From the NCBI RefSeq assembly GCF_030413175.1, contig NZ_CP129212.1:6657001-6721000 (forward strand): a DNA stretch of 64,000 bases. Reading direction: 5' to 3'. This DNA comes from Bradyrhizobium roseum. GTDB taxonomy: Bacteria > Pseudomonadota > Alphaproteobacteria > Rhizobiales > Xanthobacteraceae. Each line of letters begins with the position of its first letter. Position 1 is the first letter of the stretch. Shown here in pieces: positions 43,834 through 53,529 of the stretch. Both the position numbers and the translations under genes were made by a program. The notes beneath the pieces were generated by a model. That model was given only the letters and a program-made list of their open reading frames with translations, had not been told where the DNA came from and did not search any database.

Positions 43834-44511
43834 TCAGTTGCCGCGATCGAACAGCCTGATGCGAGGCATCTCGACTCGCGCCGGTTCCGCGAACATCTCT
43901 CGCGGCTCGTCTTCTTCACGGATCCTGATTCGCCGTGGCTCGGTTACTTCACGGACCCGCTCTTCGACTGCCTCAAGTTCCTCATCGCGGGGCTGAACTC
44001 TGCGCCGCTCGGCCCAGGCCTGACGCCGCTCGGCGCGACGCTTTTCCGCTTCGGCGCGCCTGAGGTCGAGGTCGCGGGCTTTCGCAAAGGCCTCGCGTGA
44101 CGGCGCGGCTTTTTCGCCGGCCTGTTCGACCGACTTCGATTCGATCGGTTTTACGGATTGCGTCGCGGGCTGCGCAGGCTGCACGGCCACGATATCGGTT
44201 GTCGGCTTGTCTTCGGCACGGGTGATAGTTTTAGAAGACGCGACTGCGTTATCGGCCGGCACGGCCACCTGCGTTTGCGGCTGCGTTTCCCGAGCGGGCG
44301 CGGCGGCAGAGTTCGACGCGACCGGTGGCGGCACCGGCTGTGCTGGCGCCGCCGCAACCGAAATCGGCTCGGCCGACATCCTGCGTTCCAGCTTGGAAAC
44401 CCCTGAGGGCGAGTTGGCAATGTTGGCGGCGAGATAGCCGCCGCCGAGACCGGCGGTGATCGCGACGATCACGGTTCCCACGCCTGCAAAATACGCCGTT
44501 GATGTCCGCAT
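43834..44511 (-). CDS. single-pass membrane protein with charged Arg/Glu tail
   Basis: A 225-residue protein. One transmembrane segment near residues 5-30 (AYFAGVGTVIVAITAGLGGG) anchors a long extracytoplasmic or cytoplasmic part with a Pro/Ala/Gln linker and a highly charged Arg/Glu helix (LDLRRAEAEKRRAERRQAW) that may form a coiled coil. No family recognised. The frame runs to 44550 but the ATG at 44511 starts the hydrophobic segment more naturally. It is 110 nt after the next gene (44622) on the same strand. Confidence 0.68.
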   Translation of the reverse strand: MRTSTAYFAGVGTVIVAITAGLGGGYLAANIANSPSGVSKLERRMSAEPISVAAAPAQPVPPPVASNSAAAPARETQPQTQVAVPADNAVASSKTITRAEDKPTTDIVAVQPAQPATQSVKPIESKSVEQAGEKAAPSREAFAKARDLDLRRAEAEKRRAERRQAWAERRRVQPRDEELEAVEERVREVTEPRRIRIREEDEPREMFAEPARVEMPRIRLFDRGN

Positions 44512-44621
44512 GTTTCGGCTCCCATCATCCACGCGGCCAACGCGTGGCATGGGCCGATGTTCCGGCGCGGTTGGGTGAGGAAAACCGGAACCGACGGCGC
44601 TGCGTTTGCAGCGCCGGATGC

Positions 44622-45302
44622 TCAGATCATCGAAGCGACTTTTTCCAGGCCGATGATGCGCGCGAGCGAACGGACTTCGTTCTTCTGGTCTTCCCGCAGT
44701 TGGAACAGCAGCGGCATCGCCGCCGACTTCAACTGCTGGACTTCCGCCGAGTCGGGATCGATCGGCATGCCCGCGGCATTCGGGTTGGCCTGACGGCCGG
44801 CGTGGATCTTCCGGGCGACGGCGCGCAACGCGGTTTCGACCGCCGGCCAGTAGGATTCCTGCGAGGCGGACAGTTTCAGCCGGTCCTTGATTCCGGCGAT
44901 CTGCACGTCGCTCAGCAGGGCGTAGTTCTTCTGCGGTTGCGGCTTGGCGACGACGGGTTTGGGCTTTTGCGACGCTGTGGCCGGCGCCGTCGGCGTGGGA
45001 GGAACCACTTCCTTCGGCAGCCCGATATCGGCGGGCGCAACCGAGGCATAGGCCTGGCGCAGCGGCTCGCTCAAGGCGGCGGTTGTCTGCGGCGGCTCAT
45101 AGGCGGCGAGCGCGTAACTGACGACGGCCAGCCGGTCCTTCTTGGCTTCCTTGTTCGACACCGGCGGCTTTGCAGCAGCCGCGGCCTGCTCGGACGGAGC
45201 AGGTACAATATCCCGGCCGATAACGGCGGTGGCGGCAGCGCCAACCACGAGAAAGCCGAGCAGCGCAACAATCGTCACTGTTTTGGTCAAAAAGGTCTCC
45301 AT
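44622..45302 (-). CDS. membrane-anchored protein with LTxxQ-like helical domain
   Basis: A 226-residue protein with an N-terminal membrane segment or signal anchor (residues 5-27), a Pro/Ala/Lys linker and a C-terminal helical domain (LLSDVQIAGIKDRLKLSASQ, about 129-226). The final part resembles the Spy/CpxP LTxxQ family, which act as periplasmic chaperones, but the match is weak. GGCGGGA lies just before the ATG. It sits next to the charged single-pass protein and may be in one operon with it. Confidence 0.66.
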   Translation of the reverse strand: METFLTKTVTIVALLGFLVVGAAATAVIGRDIVPAPSEQAAAAAKPPVSNKEAKKDRLAVVSYALAAYEPPQTTAALSEPLRQAYASVAPADIGLPKEVVPPTPTAPATASQKPKPVVAKPQPQKNYALLSDVQIAGIKDRLKLSASQESYWPAVETALRAVARKIHAGRQANPNAAGMPIDPDSAEVQQLKSAAMPLLFQLREDQKNEVRSLARIIGLEKVASMI

Positions 45303-45382
45303 TCCCGCCGACGTTTGGCCCTTTTGCCCAGAACTGAACGACAATTGAGGCGTTACGATGCCATTCGGGCCGCAACACCATC

Positions 45383-45406
45383 AAAAATCGGGGGAAATCG
45401 CCCCGA
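45383..45406 (-). terminator. Rho-independent terminator
   Basis: Read on the minus strand, TCGGGG-cgattt-CCCCCGA followed by TTTTTG. It is 13 nt after the stop of the small gene at 45419 and separates it from the downstream gene at 44622-45302. Confidence 0.8.
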
Positions 45407-45418
45407 AACGAGCCCGAA

Positions 45419-45664
45419 TCAGGCCGCCGCGGCCAATTCGTAGGCTTCCTGGATATCGGCAACGATATCGGAGGCTTCCCACAGCTGGTCGGGTTCGATC
45501 GCCTGCAGGGTGACGGTCCAGTTGTTCGTGCGGTTGCGCGGCATGCTGACGACGTCGAATTCGATGCCGCGGCACAGCGGATGCCGGTCGAGCGCGAACA
45601 TCACCCGCCGCCGGATTTCCTCAAGGGTGGCGGGGGATTTGCCAAAATACCGCTCCAGATCCAT
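45419..45664 (-). CDS. small conserved protein of unknown function
   Basis: An 81-residue soluble protein (MDLERYFGKSPATLEEIRRR near the start; a mixed alpha/beta pattern with SMPRNRTNNWTVTLQAI in the middle). No signal or membrane segment. GGAAGGGG precedes the chosen ATG at 45664; a longer frame runs to 45832 but its upstream part overlaps the divergent gene and is not protein-like. It has its own terminator. Confidence 0.65.
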   Translation of the reverse strand: MDLERYFGKSPATLEEIRRRVMFALDRHPLCRGIEFDVVSMPRNRTNNWTVTLQAIEPDQLWEASDIVADIQEAYELAAAA

Positions 45665-45807
45665 GTCGAGCCCCTTCCAGATTTGCCCGGCCGACCATGG
45701 CGGCCAGCCATCCTCTGGGGCTATTGTTGAGCCTGATATGGTTAACAGTGCGTTAAGCTCGTATCGGCACGGGCCGGGAAGGCGAGCGGCGGAGCGGAAC
45801 AGCCGGC

Positions 45808-46458
45808 ATGGCTGAGATATCTCAGGCGGCAACGGCCGCCACCGGGCCGTTGGTCCGCAGACCCCTGGCGGCGACCATCGCGGTTTCAGCGGTCACGCTG
45901 GCGGTAACGACCTTCGAGCTGGCGATGGCGGATTGGCCGTCCGGCTTTGTCCTGCTCGCGGCGGTGCCGCTGCTGGCGCTGGCGTTCTTCTGCTGTCTCG
46001 TATGGTCCGCCACGCTGTTGCTGAAAATCCGCTCTGACGGCGCGAGCTTCGCCCTCCCCTTCCTGATCTGCGCCGCGACGCTCGCCATCCTCGCCTACGC
46101 CCCGCTGCATCAGATCGCGCTTCAGCAGAACTTTCGGTGGCACCGGCAAGACCGCGAGCGGATCGTGGCGCAGGTCGAAGCCGGCGAACTGAAGCCCAAC
46201 GTCGCCTACAACAAGAACCTGATCGCCCTTGGCGACCGCGAGCCCAACGTTTCCGCGCAAGGTAATGACATCGTCGTCGATGAGACCGACGAAGGCACCT
46301 ATGTGCTGTTCCTAACCTCGCGCGGCCTAAAGCATTATTTCACCGGCTTCCTGCGCGTGCCGCCGGGCGGCGATCCCAAAAAGTTCTTCGAGTTCGAGGA
46401 CAGGCCTCCGAGCCAGCTCGTCCGCTACGACAAGGATTGGTATTTCGTGGCGAATTAG
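45808..46458 (+). CDS. membrane protein with C-terminal soluble domain, unknown
   Basis: A 216-residue protein with three hydrophobic segments (about 20-42, 46-72, 80-105) and a C-terminal soluble domain of about 100 residues that ends in RYDKDWYFVAN. The soluble part has several beta-strand-like runs (GTYVLFLTSRGLKHYFTGF). No family recognised. The convergent gene at 46471 begins its end 12 nt away. Confidence 0.68.
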   Translation: MAEISQAATAATGPLVRRPLAATIAVSAVTLAVTTFELAMADWPSGFVLLAAVPLLALAFFCCLVWSATLLLKIRSDGASFALPFLICAATLAILAYAPLHQIALQQNFRWHRQDRERIVAQVEAGELKPNVAYNKNLIALGDREPNVSAQGNDIVVDETDEGTYVLFLTSRGLKHYFTGFLRVPPGGDPKKFFEFEDRPPSQLVRYDKDWYFVAN

Positions 46459-46470
46459 CCTTTGCAGCCG

Positions 46471-47157
46471 TCAGGCAAGGCTCGATCGAAGCGCATGTGC
46501 CGTAATCCGGTCTTCATACGCGTGCCAGCCATCCGCCTTGCTGAACGCCAGCACATCACCCATCAGATTCTTGACCTCGAGAACGCCTTCGGGCTCCTCA
46601 GCCAGTATTTTCGCGTAGACCAGCGTCGATCGAAGAGTTTCGTGCGACCAATTCTTGATCAGGAGTTTTGATTTGCCTCCGCGCATCTTCATTTCGATGT
46701 AGGGGCTGGGCGTGCGCGCGATATCCAGGACCTGGAGGTCGCGTACGATGGATGCGAACCGTTGCGTCGGCCAAGCCGCACTCAGTTCGCATGCATAGCA
46801 GGGGAAAACGTGGACGACGCGAATGTCATCTGGCCAGCCGGGGTCGGACCAGCCTTGCATGAGGCGGCGCTCCGCCCCGGACAGGTAACCGAGCAGGTCA
46901 AATCCGGATACGGAGCGCGGCAAGAGGCCGCAATCGCCGGGAAGGCCGCTACCACGCATTTGCGCATCGATCGCGATCAGGAAAGGGTCGACCACCGTAC
47001 TGACGAGTTCGCGAACGGGACCGGACAGTTTCACGCCAAAACAGATCACCTCGTCGGCCTGATGGTAAAGGGCGTGCACGGTCGAAATCGCGGTTGCACG
47101 GGAGGCAGTTCGCCAGCCAGCCCGCGCATATGGCATTGCATCGGCAATGTATTCCAT
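46471..47157 (-). CDS. unrecognised soluble protein
   Basis: A 228-residue protein with no signal or membrane segment. It has a Pro/Gly-rich middle and several aromatic residues, for example GFDLLGYLSGAERRLMQGW, and a mixed alpha/beta look. GGAG lies before the ATG at 47157, which is adjacent to the end of the NMO-like gene (31 nt), so the two may share a transcript. Nothing in the sequence indicates a function. The frame is open upstream to 47400 but that part is the antisense of the neighbour. Confidence 0.6.
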   Translation of the reverse strand: MEYIADAMPYARAGWRTASRATAISTVHALYHQADEVICFGVKLSGPVRELVSTVVDPFLIAIDAQMRGSGLPGDCGLLPRSVSGFDLLGYLSGAERRLMQGWSDPGWPDDIRVVHVFPCYACELSAAWPTQRFASIVRDLQVLDIARTPSPYIEMKMRGGKSKLLIKNWSHETLRSTLVYAKILAEEPEGVLEVKNLMGDVLAFSKADGWHAYEDRITAHALRSSLA

Positions 47158-47188
47158 CACATCGATCTCCAAAAAACAGCGCGCGCAG

Positions 47189-48208
47189 CTACCGCAGGTC
47201 GATCCGCGCCGACGCCAGACGATATTCGTCACGGGTTCGCTGCGCCAGCTCGTCCACCGACAGTACCGCATCCACCCCCGAGACCGAATGCCCCGCGCTC
47301 CAGATGTCCTTCCAGCGTTTTGGACGGTTCTCGCGCGCGCCGATGTCGATGTCCTTGCCGATGTCGATCGCGCCGCGCTGCGGCAGATTATCCGGGTCAA
47401 GACCGGCCGCCTCGATCGATGGGCGCAGCATGTTGGTCTGCAACCCCGTAAACGCGGTCGTCAGCAGGATATCGTCGGCACTGCTGGTCACCAGCAGTTC
47501 CTTGTATCTGGGATCCGCCATGCTCTCGCGCGTGGCGATGAACTTTGTGCCCATATAGGCGAGATCGCAGCCGAGCGCCTCGGCCGCGCGCAGCGCGTGG
47601 CCGTCGGCGATGCCGCCCGCCAGCACCAATGATCCATCGAAGAACGCGCGCACCGCGCGCACGAACACGAAGGGATTGAGCCAGCCGGTCTGGCCGCCCG
47701 CGCCGGCCGTCAGCAGCACAAGTCCGTCGGCGCCGGCGGCAACGGCACGCTCGGCGTGGCGGATCGAGGCGACGTCGGCAAACACCAGCGCACCGGCATC
47801 ATGCAACGGCCCGATCACCGGGGCCGGCGAGCCCACCGAGGTAATCACCATTTCGGGCCGGTGCCGCAGCAGCACCGCCAGATCCTGCTCCAGCCGCGCA
47901 TTGGAGCGATGCACGATCAGGTTGGCGCAGACCGGTGCTGACGGTTTGCCGCTTGCATCCGCGTGCGCCTTCAGTCTGATATCGATGTCCGTCAGCCATT
48001 CGTCGAGTTGTTCGGGACTGCGGCAGTTCACCGTCGGGAACGAACCGATCACGCCGTTACGGCATGCGGCTACCACGAGGTCTGCGCCCGAGACGAGAAA
48101 CATCGGCGCCGCGATCAGCGGCAGACTGAGCCGGTCGCGAAAGCGCGTTTGCAGGTCGATCGTTGGCAAAGTGTCACTTCCCGGGCTAGACGCTATGGTG
48201 CAGAACAT
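47189..48208 (-). CDS. nitronate monooxygenase-like FMN enzyme (copy 2), catalytic His replaced by Gln
   Basis: A 339-residue NMO/NPD TIM-barrel protein (from ATG at 48208; a TTG at 48169 with GGAAG upstream is an alternative start). PLIAAPMFLVSGADLVVAAC and TAGAGGQTGWLNPF are the corresponding family motifs. In copies 1 and 3 the second motif reads AGAGGHAG with His at 158; here it is Q173. This position is the general-base histidine in family enzymes, so activity or substrate must differ. It is divergent from acyl-CoA ligase copy 3, with 44 nt between them. Confidence 0.84.
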   Translation of the reverse strand: MFCTIASSPGSDTLPTIDLQTRFRDRLSLPLIAAPMFLVSGADLVVAACRNGVIGSFPTVNCRSPEQLDEWLTDIDIRLKAHADASGKPSAPVCANLIVHRSNARLEQDLAVLLRHRPEMVITSVGSPAPVIGPLHDAGALVFADVASIRHAERAVAAGADGLVLLTAGAGGQTGWLNPFVFVRAVRAFFDGSLVLAGGIADGHALRAAEALGCDLAYMGTKFIATRESMADPRYKELLVTSSADDILLTTAFTGLQTNMLRPSIEAAGLDPDNLPQRGAIDIGKDIDIGARENRPKRWKDIWSAGHSVSGVDAVLSVDELAQRTRDEYRLASARIDLR

Positions 48209-48252
48209 TGGCACGGACGAAGGCCAATTACAAAACAAGCGGGAGAGAAAGA

Positions 48253-49815
48253 ATGAGCCATCCGCTCTACGCGTTTCCGACGGCATGCGAGCAGACGTTG
48301 CGGGCGCTGGCGCGCTATCCGGAGCGGACGGCCTTCAGTTGGCCGGGTGGTTCGATCACCTATCGCGGCGCAACCGGGATGATCGGGCGGATGCAAGCCG
48401 TCTTCATGCAATTCGGTTTCGAGCCCGGCACCCGCGTCGCGTTTCTCACCGCCAACCGCGCCGATACCTGGTGTGCCGGCGTCGCCGCGCAATTGTCGCG
48501 GCTGGCGATCACCTGGCTGCATCCGCTGGGTTCGCTGGACGACCAGGTGTTTCAACTGGAGGATTCCGAAGCGCAGTTGCTGGTGGTCGACGGCGTGACG
48601 TTCCGCGATCGCGGCGGCGAGCTCGCCGCCAGGGCATCGGGCCTGAAAACGGTGTTCACGCTCGGCCCGGCGGACTACGGCGCCGATCTGCTGCAGGCGA
48701 TCGAGGCCGCCGGCAGCGCCACCGCGTGCAACTTCGCCGGCCCCGACGATATTGCGACGCTCAACTATACCGGCGGCACCACCGGCAAATCCAAGGGCGC
48801 GCTGCGCCATCACCGCCAGGCCAGCGGTTTCACCAGCGCGATCCTCGCCGATTTCGAAATTCCGCAGACGCCGAGCTATCTGACGGTGGCGCCGATCAGC
48901 CATGTCGCCGGCACAAAGGTGCTGCCGACGCTGATGCGCGGCGGCACCGTCCACATGCTGAAGGGTTTTGATCCCGAGGCGGTATTCAAGACCATCGAGC
49001 GCGAGCGCATCAATTTCACGCTGTTCGTGCCCACCATGATCTATGTGATGCTGGACCACCCCGCACTCGACAAGACCGACCTCTCCTCGCTCGAACTGCT
49101 GCTGTACGGCGCTTCCGCGATGTCACCGAGCCGGCTGGTCGAAGGCATCGAGCGGATCGGACCCGTGTTCTCGCAGCTTTACGGCCAGACCGAATGCTAT
49201 CCGGTGTCGGTGCTGCGCAAGAAAGACCACGATCCCAAGACCCCGGAGCTGTTCTTGTCCTGCGGCTTCCCGATCGCCGCCTGTCAGGTCAGGATTCTGG
49301 ACAATGACGACCAGGAGGTCGCCACCGGCGAGGCCGGCGAGATCTGCGTGCGGGCCGGTCACGTGATGGCCGAGTACTGGAAACGGCCGGACATCACCGC
49401 GGAGACGCTCAGGAGCGGCTGGCTGCACACCGGCGACATCGCACGCAAGGACGAGCGCGGCTACATGTTCATCCTCGATCGCAAGAAGGACATGATCGTC
49501 TCCGGCGGCTTCAACATCTTTCCGCGCGAGGTGGAGGATGTGCTGTCGCAGCACGCCGATGTGGCGATGGTCGCCGTGGTCGGCGTGCCCGACGACAAAT
49601 GGGGCGAGGCCGTCACCGCCGTGGTCGTGGCGCGCGAGGGCGCCAAGCCCGATGCAGATGAACTGATCAACCTGGTGAAAGCGAAAAAAGGCTCGGCGCA
49701 TGCGCCCAAGCACATCAAGTTCGTCACTGAACTGCCGATGACCGGTGTCGGCAAGGTCGACAAGAAGGTGCTGAAGGCCAGCTTCTGGACCGGCCGCGAC
49801 CGGATGGTGGGCTAA
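48253..49815 (+). CDS. acyl-CoA synthetase, AMP-binding family (copy 3)
   Basis: A 520-residue ANL ligase with NYTGGTTGKSKGALRHH (phosphate-binding motif, about 178-194), YGQTECYP (adenine-pocket motif), HTGDIARKDERGYMFILDRK (hinge aspartate) and C-terminal TGVGKVDKKVL with the catalytic lysine. The ATG has AGCGGGAGAGAAAG upstream. It is divergent from NMO-like copy 2 and shares a 44-nt promoter gap. The fatty or aromatic acid substrate cannot be read from the sequence. Confidence 0.88.
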   Translation: MSHPLYAFPTACEQTLRALARYPERTAFSWPGGSITYRGATGMIGRMQAVFMQFGFEPGTRVAFLTANRADTWCAGVAAQLSRLAITWLHPLGSLDDQVFQLEDSEAQLLVVDGVTFRDRGGELAARASGLKTVFTLGPADYGADLLQAIEAAGSATACNFAGPDDIATLNYTGGTTGKSKGALRHHRQASGFTSAILADFEIPQTPSYLTVAPISHVAGTKVLPTLMRGGTVHMLKGFDPEAVFKTIERERINFTLFVPTMIYVMLDHPALDKTDLSSLELLLYGASAMSPSRLVEGIERIGPVFSQLYGQTECYPVSVLRKKDHDPKTPELFLSCGFPIAACQVRILDNDDQEVATGEAGEICVRAGHVMAEYWKRPDITAETLRSGWLHTGDIARKDERGYMFILDRKKDMIVSGGFNIFPREVEDVLSQHADVAMVAVVGVPDDKWGEAVTAVVVAREGAKPDADELINLVKAKKGSAHAPKHIKFVTELPMTGVGKVDKKVLKASFWTGRDRMVG

Positions 49816-49825
49816 CGGAAACCGA

Positions 49826-51880
49826 TCATGCCAGCAATTGATCGAGCTGATCGCGCAACTGGTCCTGATGATAGGGCTTTGCCAGGCGCGGCAGGTCGAG
49901 TTGCGCCCCGTCAGGCAACTCGGCATAGCCAGTGGCCAGCAGCACCGGTAGTTTAGGGCGCACCTTGCGCGACGCCGCGGCCAGTTCCAGCCCGGTCATG
50001 CCGGGCATCATATGGTCCGTGACCATCAGGTCGAGCGGCTGCTCGCTCTTGAGAATGTCCAGCGCATGCTGGCCGCAGTCGGCGCCGATCACTTGATGGC
50101 CGAGATCTTCCAGCATTTCCGTGGTCGACATCGCAATCAGCGGGTCGTCGTCGACAAACAGGATGACCGCCTTGCGTTTGAGCTTTTCCGCCGGCAGCAC
50201 CGGGCTTTCGGCTACCGGCGCAACGGTGGCGATCGGCAGCACCAGCGTTGCGCTGGTGCCTTTCCCGACGGCACTCGTCATTTGGAGCGCGCCGCCAAGC
50301 TGCACCGCGAGCCCGTGCACCATGGATAGTCCAAGCCCGGTGCCCTTGCCGACCTGCTTTGTCGAGAAGAACGGCTCGATCGCCCGCTTCAGTATTTCCG
50401 GTGACATGCCGCTCCCGGTATCGGCGACCGAGAGCTTGAGATAGCGGCCCGGCCCCAGCGCCACCTCGCCCGTCGTCTGATATTCTGCCACGGAGATATA
50501 GATCCTGCCGCCATCGGGCATCGCGTCACGGGCGTTGATGGCGAGATTGAGAATCGCCAGCTCGAGCTGGTTGGCATCGATCCGCGCCGGAGGCAGGCCC
50601 CGGGGAATATCGAGGCGCAATTCGGCACGGGGGCCGAGGGAGCGTTGAAGCAGGTCGACCATCCCCTCGATCAAGGCGCGCAGGTCGACCGACACCGCGC
50701 GCAAGTCCTGCTGGCGGGCGAAGGCCAGCAACCGTTGCGTCAGCGATGCACCGCGCTCAGCGCCCTGGATCGCGCCGTCAACCAGCCGGTGCAGGCGCGG
50801 ATCGTCTGGGATTCGCTTGCGCAGCAGGTCGAGGTTTCCCATCACCGCCATCAGCAGGTTGTTGAAATCGTGCGCGACGCCGCCGGTGAGCTGGCCGATG
50901 GTTTCCATCTTCTGGGCCTGGCGCAATTGTTCCTGCGCCTTCTCGCGCGCGGTCACCGCCTTGATCAGGTCGGCGGTTCGCTGCTCGACGCGCTGCTCCA
51001 GCGTCGAGGTCAACTCTGCCAGCGCGGTGCGTTCGGCGGCGAGTTGGGCGAGCAGATTCTCCCGCTCGATTTCGGCGGTCTTGCGCGCGGTGATGTCGGA
51101 GCAAACGCCGACCAACGACTTTAGGCTGCCGTCGGGGCGATACACCGGCCGGCCGCGCACGTCGACCCAGTGCAGCGAACCGTCGGGCCAGATATTGCGG
51201 TATTCGATGTTGTAATCGCCCCCCTGTTCGAGGGTGCGCGTGATGCTTGCCTCGCGTCTTGCGCGATCGTCGGGATGGATCGCGCGCACCAGGTCCTGAT
51301 ATGTGAACGGGCCCTCCACATCGCGTCCAAATGCGGATTTGCAGGCTGCCGAGGCTTCGAAAACAAGCTCGGGCAGATGCAGCTCCCATGCGCCGAGTTG
51401 ACCGGCCGTGAGCGCCGTTTGCAGCAGCTCTCCGCTTTCGGTCAGATCGGCAAGGATCGCACGCGCCTCGTATTGCCGGCGCCTTCCACGCACGGCGGAG
51501 CCGACGATGCTGACGAGCGTGGTTGGGTGAAACGGCCGCTCGAGAAAGGTCACGTTCCCCAGCGCCTGCCCGATCCGCGCCGCGTCGGGGTTACGCTCGG
51601 GACCGCCGCCCTGATGCGTCAGCAAGACGATCGGGAAATCGGACCATGCCGGCTGATCGCTGAGCCAGTTGACGAGACTGCGCAGGTCCGCGGTCTTGAT
51701 CGCCTCGTCGGCGATCACGGCAAGACCCGCGCCGACCTCGATCTCGCTCAGCAACGCTGGAAGATCCTCACAGGCTTGCGCGTGATAGCCAGCCTCGCGG
51801 ATCAACGCAGACGCGACCGCAGCGTCGCGGCCTTTCGGCGCGAGAATGAGGGCCCGCTCGGAGGACGGACCAGCCTTCAC
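49826..51880 (-). CDS. hybrid histidine kinase with degenerate N-terminal receiver, PAS, HisKA/HATPase and C-terminal receiver
   Basis: A 684-residue soluble kinase. Residues 1-130 look like a receiver whose conserved lysine is replaced (FLERPFHP), so it probably does not accept phosphate normally. A PAS domain follows (about 150-265), then a coiled coil (270-325), HisKA with H337 in [11 protein letters not shown], HATPase (N449; [15 protein letters not shown]) and a receiver with D622 (VTDHMMPG). Its start overlaps the KaiC-like stop by four bases (ATGA), so translation is coupled. Output partner unknown. Confidence 0.87.
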   Translation of the reverse strand: MKAGPSSERALILAPKGRDAAVASALIREAGYHAQACEDLPALLSEIEVGAGLAVIADEAIKTADLRSLVNWLSDQPAWSDFPIVLLTHQGGGPERNPDAARIGQALGNVTFLERPFHPTTLVSIVGSAVRGRRRQYEARAILADLTESGELLQTALTAGQLGAWELHLPELVFEASAACKSAFGRDVEGPFTYQDLVRAIHPDDRARREASITRTLEQGGDYNIEYRNIWPDGSLHWVDVRGRPVYRPDGSLKSLVGVCSDITARKTAEIERENLLAQLAAERTALAELTSTLEQRVEQRTADLIKAVTAREKAQEQLRQAQKMETIGQLTGGVAHDFNNLLMAVMGNLDLLRKRIPDDPRLHRLVDGAIQGAERGASLTQRLLAFARQQDLRAVSVDLRALIEGMVDLLQRSLGPRAELRLDIPRGLPPARIDANQLELAILNLAINARDAMPDGGRIYISVAEYQTTGEVALGPGRYLKLSVADTGSGMSPEILKRAIEPFFSTKQVGKGTGLGLSMVHGLAVQLGGALQMTSAVGKGTSATLVLPIATVAPVAESPVLPAEKLKRKAVILFVDDDPLIAMSTTEMLEDLGHQVIGADCGQHALDILKSEQPLDLMVTDHMMPGMTGLELAAASRKVRPKLPVLLATGYAELPDGAQLDLPRLAKPYHQDQLRDQLDQLLA

Positions 51881-53373
51881 AGCTCCTGGTCCTCCAGCAG
51901 AGGTTTGCCCTCGCCGACATAGACCGGAACGCCCCGCAGCACGCCCTGGAAGCCGACAAGCGGCCCGCCGAGGGTAAGGCCGCGGTTGTCGATGCGATAT
52001 TCGCGGATCGTTGCTTCATGCGCACTGGTGCGTTTCTTGATGACCGACAGCGCCCGGCGCACACTGCCGATGGCCTCGAAATAGCGCAGCAGGACCACGG
52101 TATCCGCAAGATACGTAACATCGACCGGCGTCTTCATGTCGCCGACCAGGCCGTGCTGCGCGACGGTCATGAATGTCGTCGCCCCCTGGCGATTGAGATA
52201 TTGCAGCAACTCGTGCACGTGCAGGATCAACGAATTCTCCTCGGGCATCGCAGCCTGATAACCGTTGAGGCTGTCGATCAGCACGGTCTTGACGTTGGAC
52301 TCATTGACCCGCTTTCGAACGCGATGGGCGAATTCGCCAGGCGACAGTTCGGCAGCGTCGACTTGCTCGACGGAGAGGTTGCCGCTGCGCTGCATCGCTT
52401 CGAGGTCGATCCCAAGGCCTTTCATGCGGTCATACAGTAAGCCCAACTCTTCATCGAAAACGAAGAAGGCGGCCTTCTCACCCCGCGCTACCGCGGCCAC
52501 GAGAAAAACGATGGCGAGCAGCGACTTGCCGGTCCCCGCCGGCCCCAGGATCAGCGTGCTCGATCCGCTCTCGATGCCGCCGCCGAGAAGCTGGTCAAGT
52601 TCGGCGATCCCGCTCGAAAGCTTGCGCCTCTTGTAGCTTGTCCGATGTTCCGAGGCCACCAGCCGCGGAAACACGTTCATTCCGCCGGTGGCAATGGTGA
52701 CGTCATGGAAGCCGCCGCGGAATTTGACGCCGCGATATTTGATGACGCGCGCACGACGCCGCTCCGCGCCATAGGCCGGCGCCAGTTCCTCCAGCCGCAA
52801 CACGCCGTGCGCAACGCTGTGGATGGTCTTGTCGCCGAGGTCGGAGGACATATCGTCCAGCAACAGCACGGTAGCGCCAAAATTCGAGAAATAATGCTTG
52901 ATCGCCAGAATCTGGCGACGGTACCGCAGCGAACTCTGCGCCAGCAGCCGTATCTCGGAAAGGCTGTCCAGCACCACCCGGTCCGGCTGCGCGCGATCCA
53001 CGGCGGCAAAGATCTGCTTGGTGGTTTCGCCCAGTTCGAGGTCCGAGGAATAGAGCAGGCTCTGCTGCTGCTCGGAATCGAGCAGGCTCTCCGGCGGCAA
53101 CAACTCGTAGATTTCGATGCGCTCGTCGAGCGTCCAGCCGTGGGAGGCCGCACCGAGCCGCAATTCGCGCTCGGTTTCGGACAGCGTAATATAGAGGCAT
53201 TTCTCGCCGGCGCGGGCGCCCTCCATCAGGAACTCGAGCGCAATCGTGGTCTTCCCGGTTCCGGGCGCCCCCTCGATCAGAAACATATGCTCCCGCGTGA
53301 ATCCGCCAGCCAGGATATCATCCAGGCCCCAGATACCGCTCTTCGCCTTACCCTCAGCCGCCTCGACCAACAT
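51877..53373 (-). CDS. KaiC-like tandem RecA-fold ATPase
   Basis: A 498-residue protein with two KaiC domains. Walker A motifs GAPGTGKTT and GPAGTGKSL are about residues 35-43 and 277-285. In domain 1 the paired catalytic glutamates of KaiC appear as S-E (TLSETERE), in domain 2 as D-E (VFDEELG). At the site of KaiC's Ser-Thr autophosphorylation pair, the sequence VTYLADT gives Thr and Tyr by eye. No KaiA or KaiB is present. The ATG at 53373 is preceded closely by GGGAGGGT; the frame opens at a TTG at 53394. The kinase gene overlaps its end. Confidence 0.86.
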   Translation of the reverse strand: MLVEAAEGKAKSGIWGLDDILAGGFTREHMFLIEGAPGTGKTTIALEFLMEGARAGEKCLYITLSETERELRLGAASHGWTLDERIEIYELLPPESLLDSEQQQSLLYSSDLELGETTKQIFAAVDRAQPDRVVLDSLSEIRLLAQSSLRYRRQILAIKHYFSNFGATVLLLDDMSSDLGDKTIHSVAHGVLRLEELAPAYGAERRRARVIKYRGVKFRGGFHDVTIATGGMNVFPRLVASEHRTSYKRRKLSSGIAELDQLLGGGIESGSSTLILGPAGTGKSLLAIVFLVAAVARGEKAAFFVFDEELGLLYDRMKGLGIDLEAMQRSGNLSVEQVDAAELSPGEFAHRVRKRVNESNVKTVLIDSLNGYQAAMPEENSLILHVHELLQYLNRQGATTFMTVAQHGLVGDMKTPVDVTYLADTVVLLRYFEAIGSVRRALSVIKKRTSAHEATIREYRIDNRGLTLGGPLVGFQGVLRGVPVYVGEGKPLLEDQEL

Positions 53374-53529
53374 ACCCTCCCAAACCGAGATCAATTCCGA
53401 GCGGTATCAAGCAGTTCCACGAACCCGGAACATTTCTGCATGGAAGGTGGCTGACAGCTACCTGCCTTGACCTGATGGGAGGGGGGCACCAAGGCAGCGC
53501 GCCGTTCCATCGGCCGCGTCGGCCCGGCG

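Noticed and set aside
51877..53373. complete circadian clock locus
   Set aside because: Only a KaiC-like protein is seen; neither KaiA nor KaiB is present, and catalytic and phosphosite residues differ from cyanobacterial KaiC.
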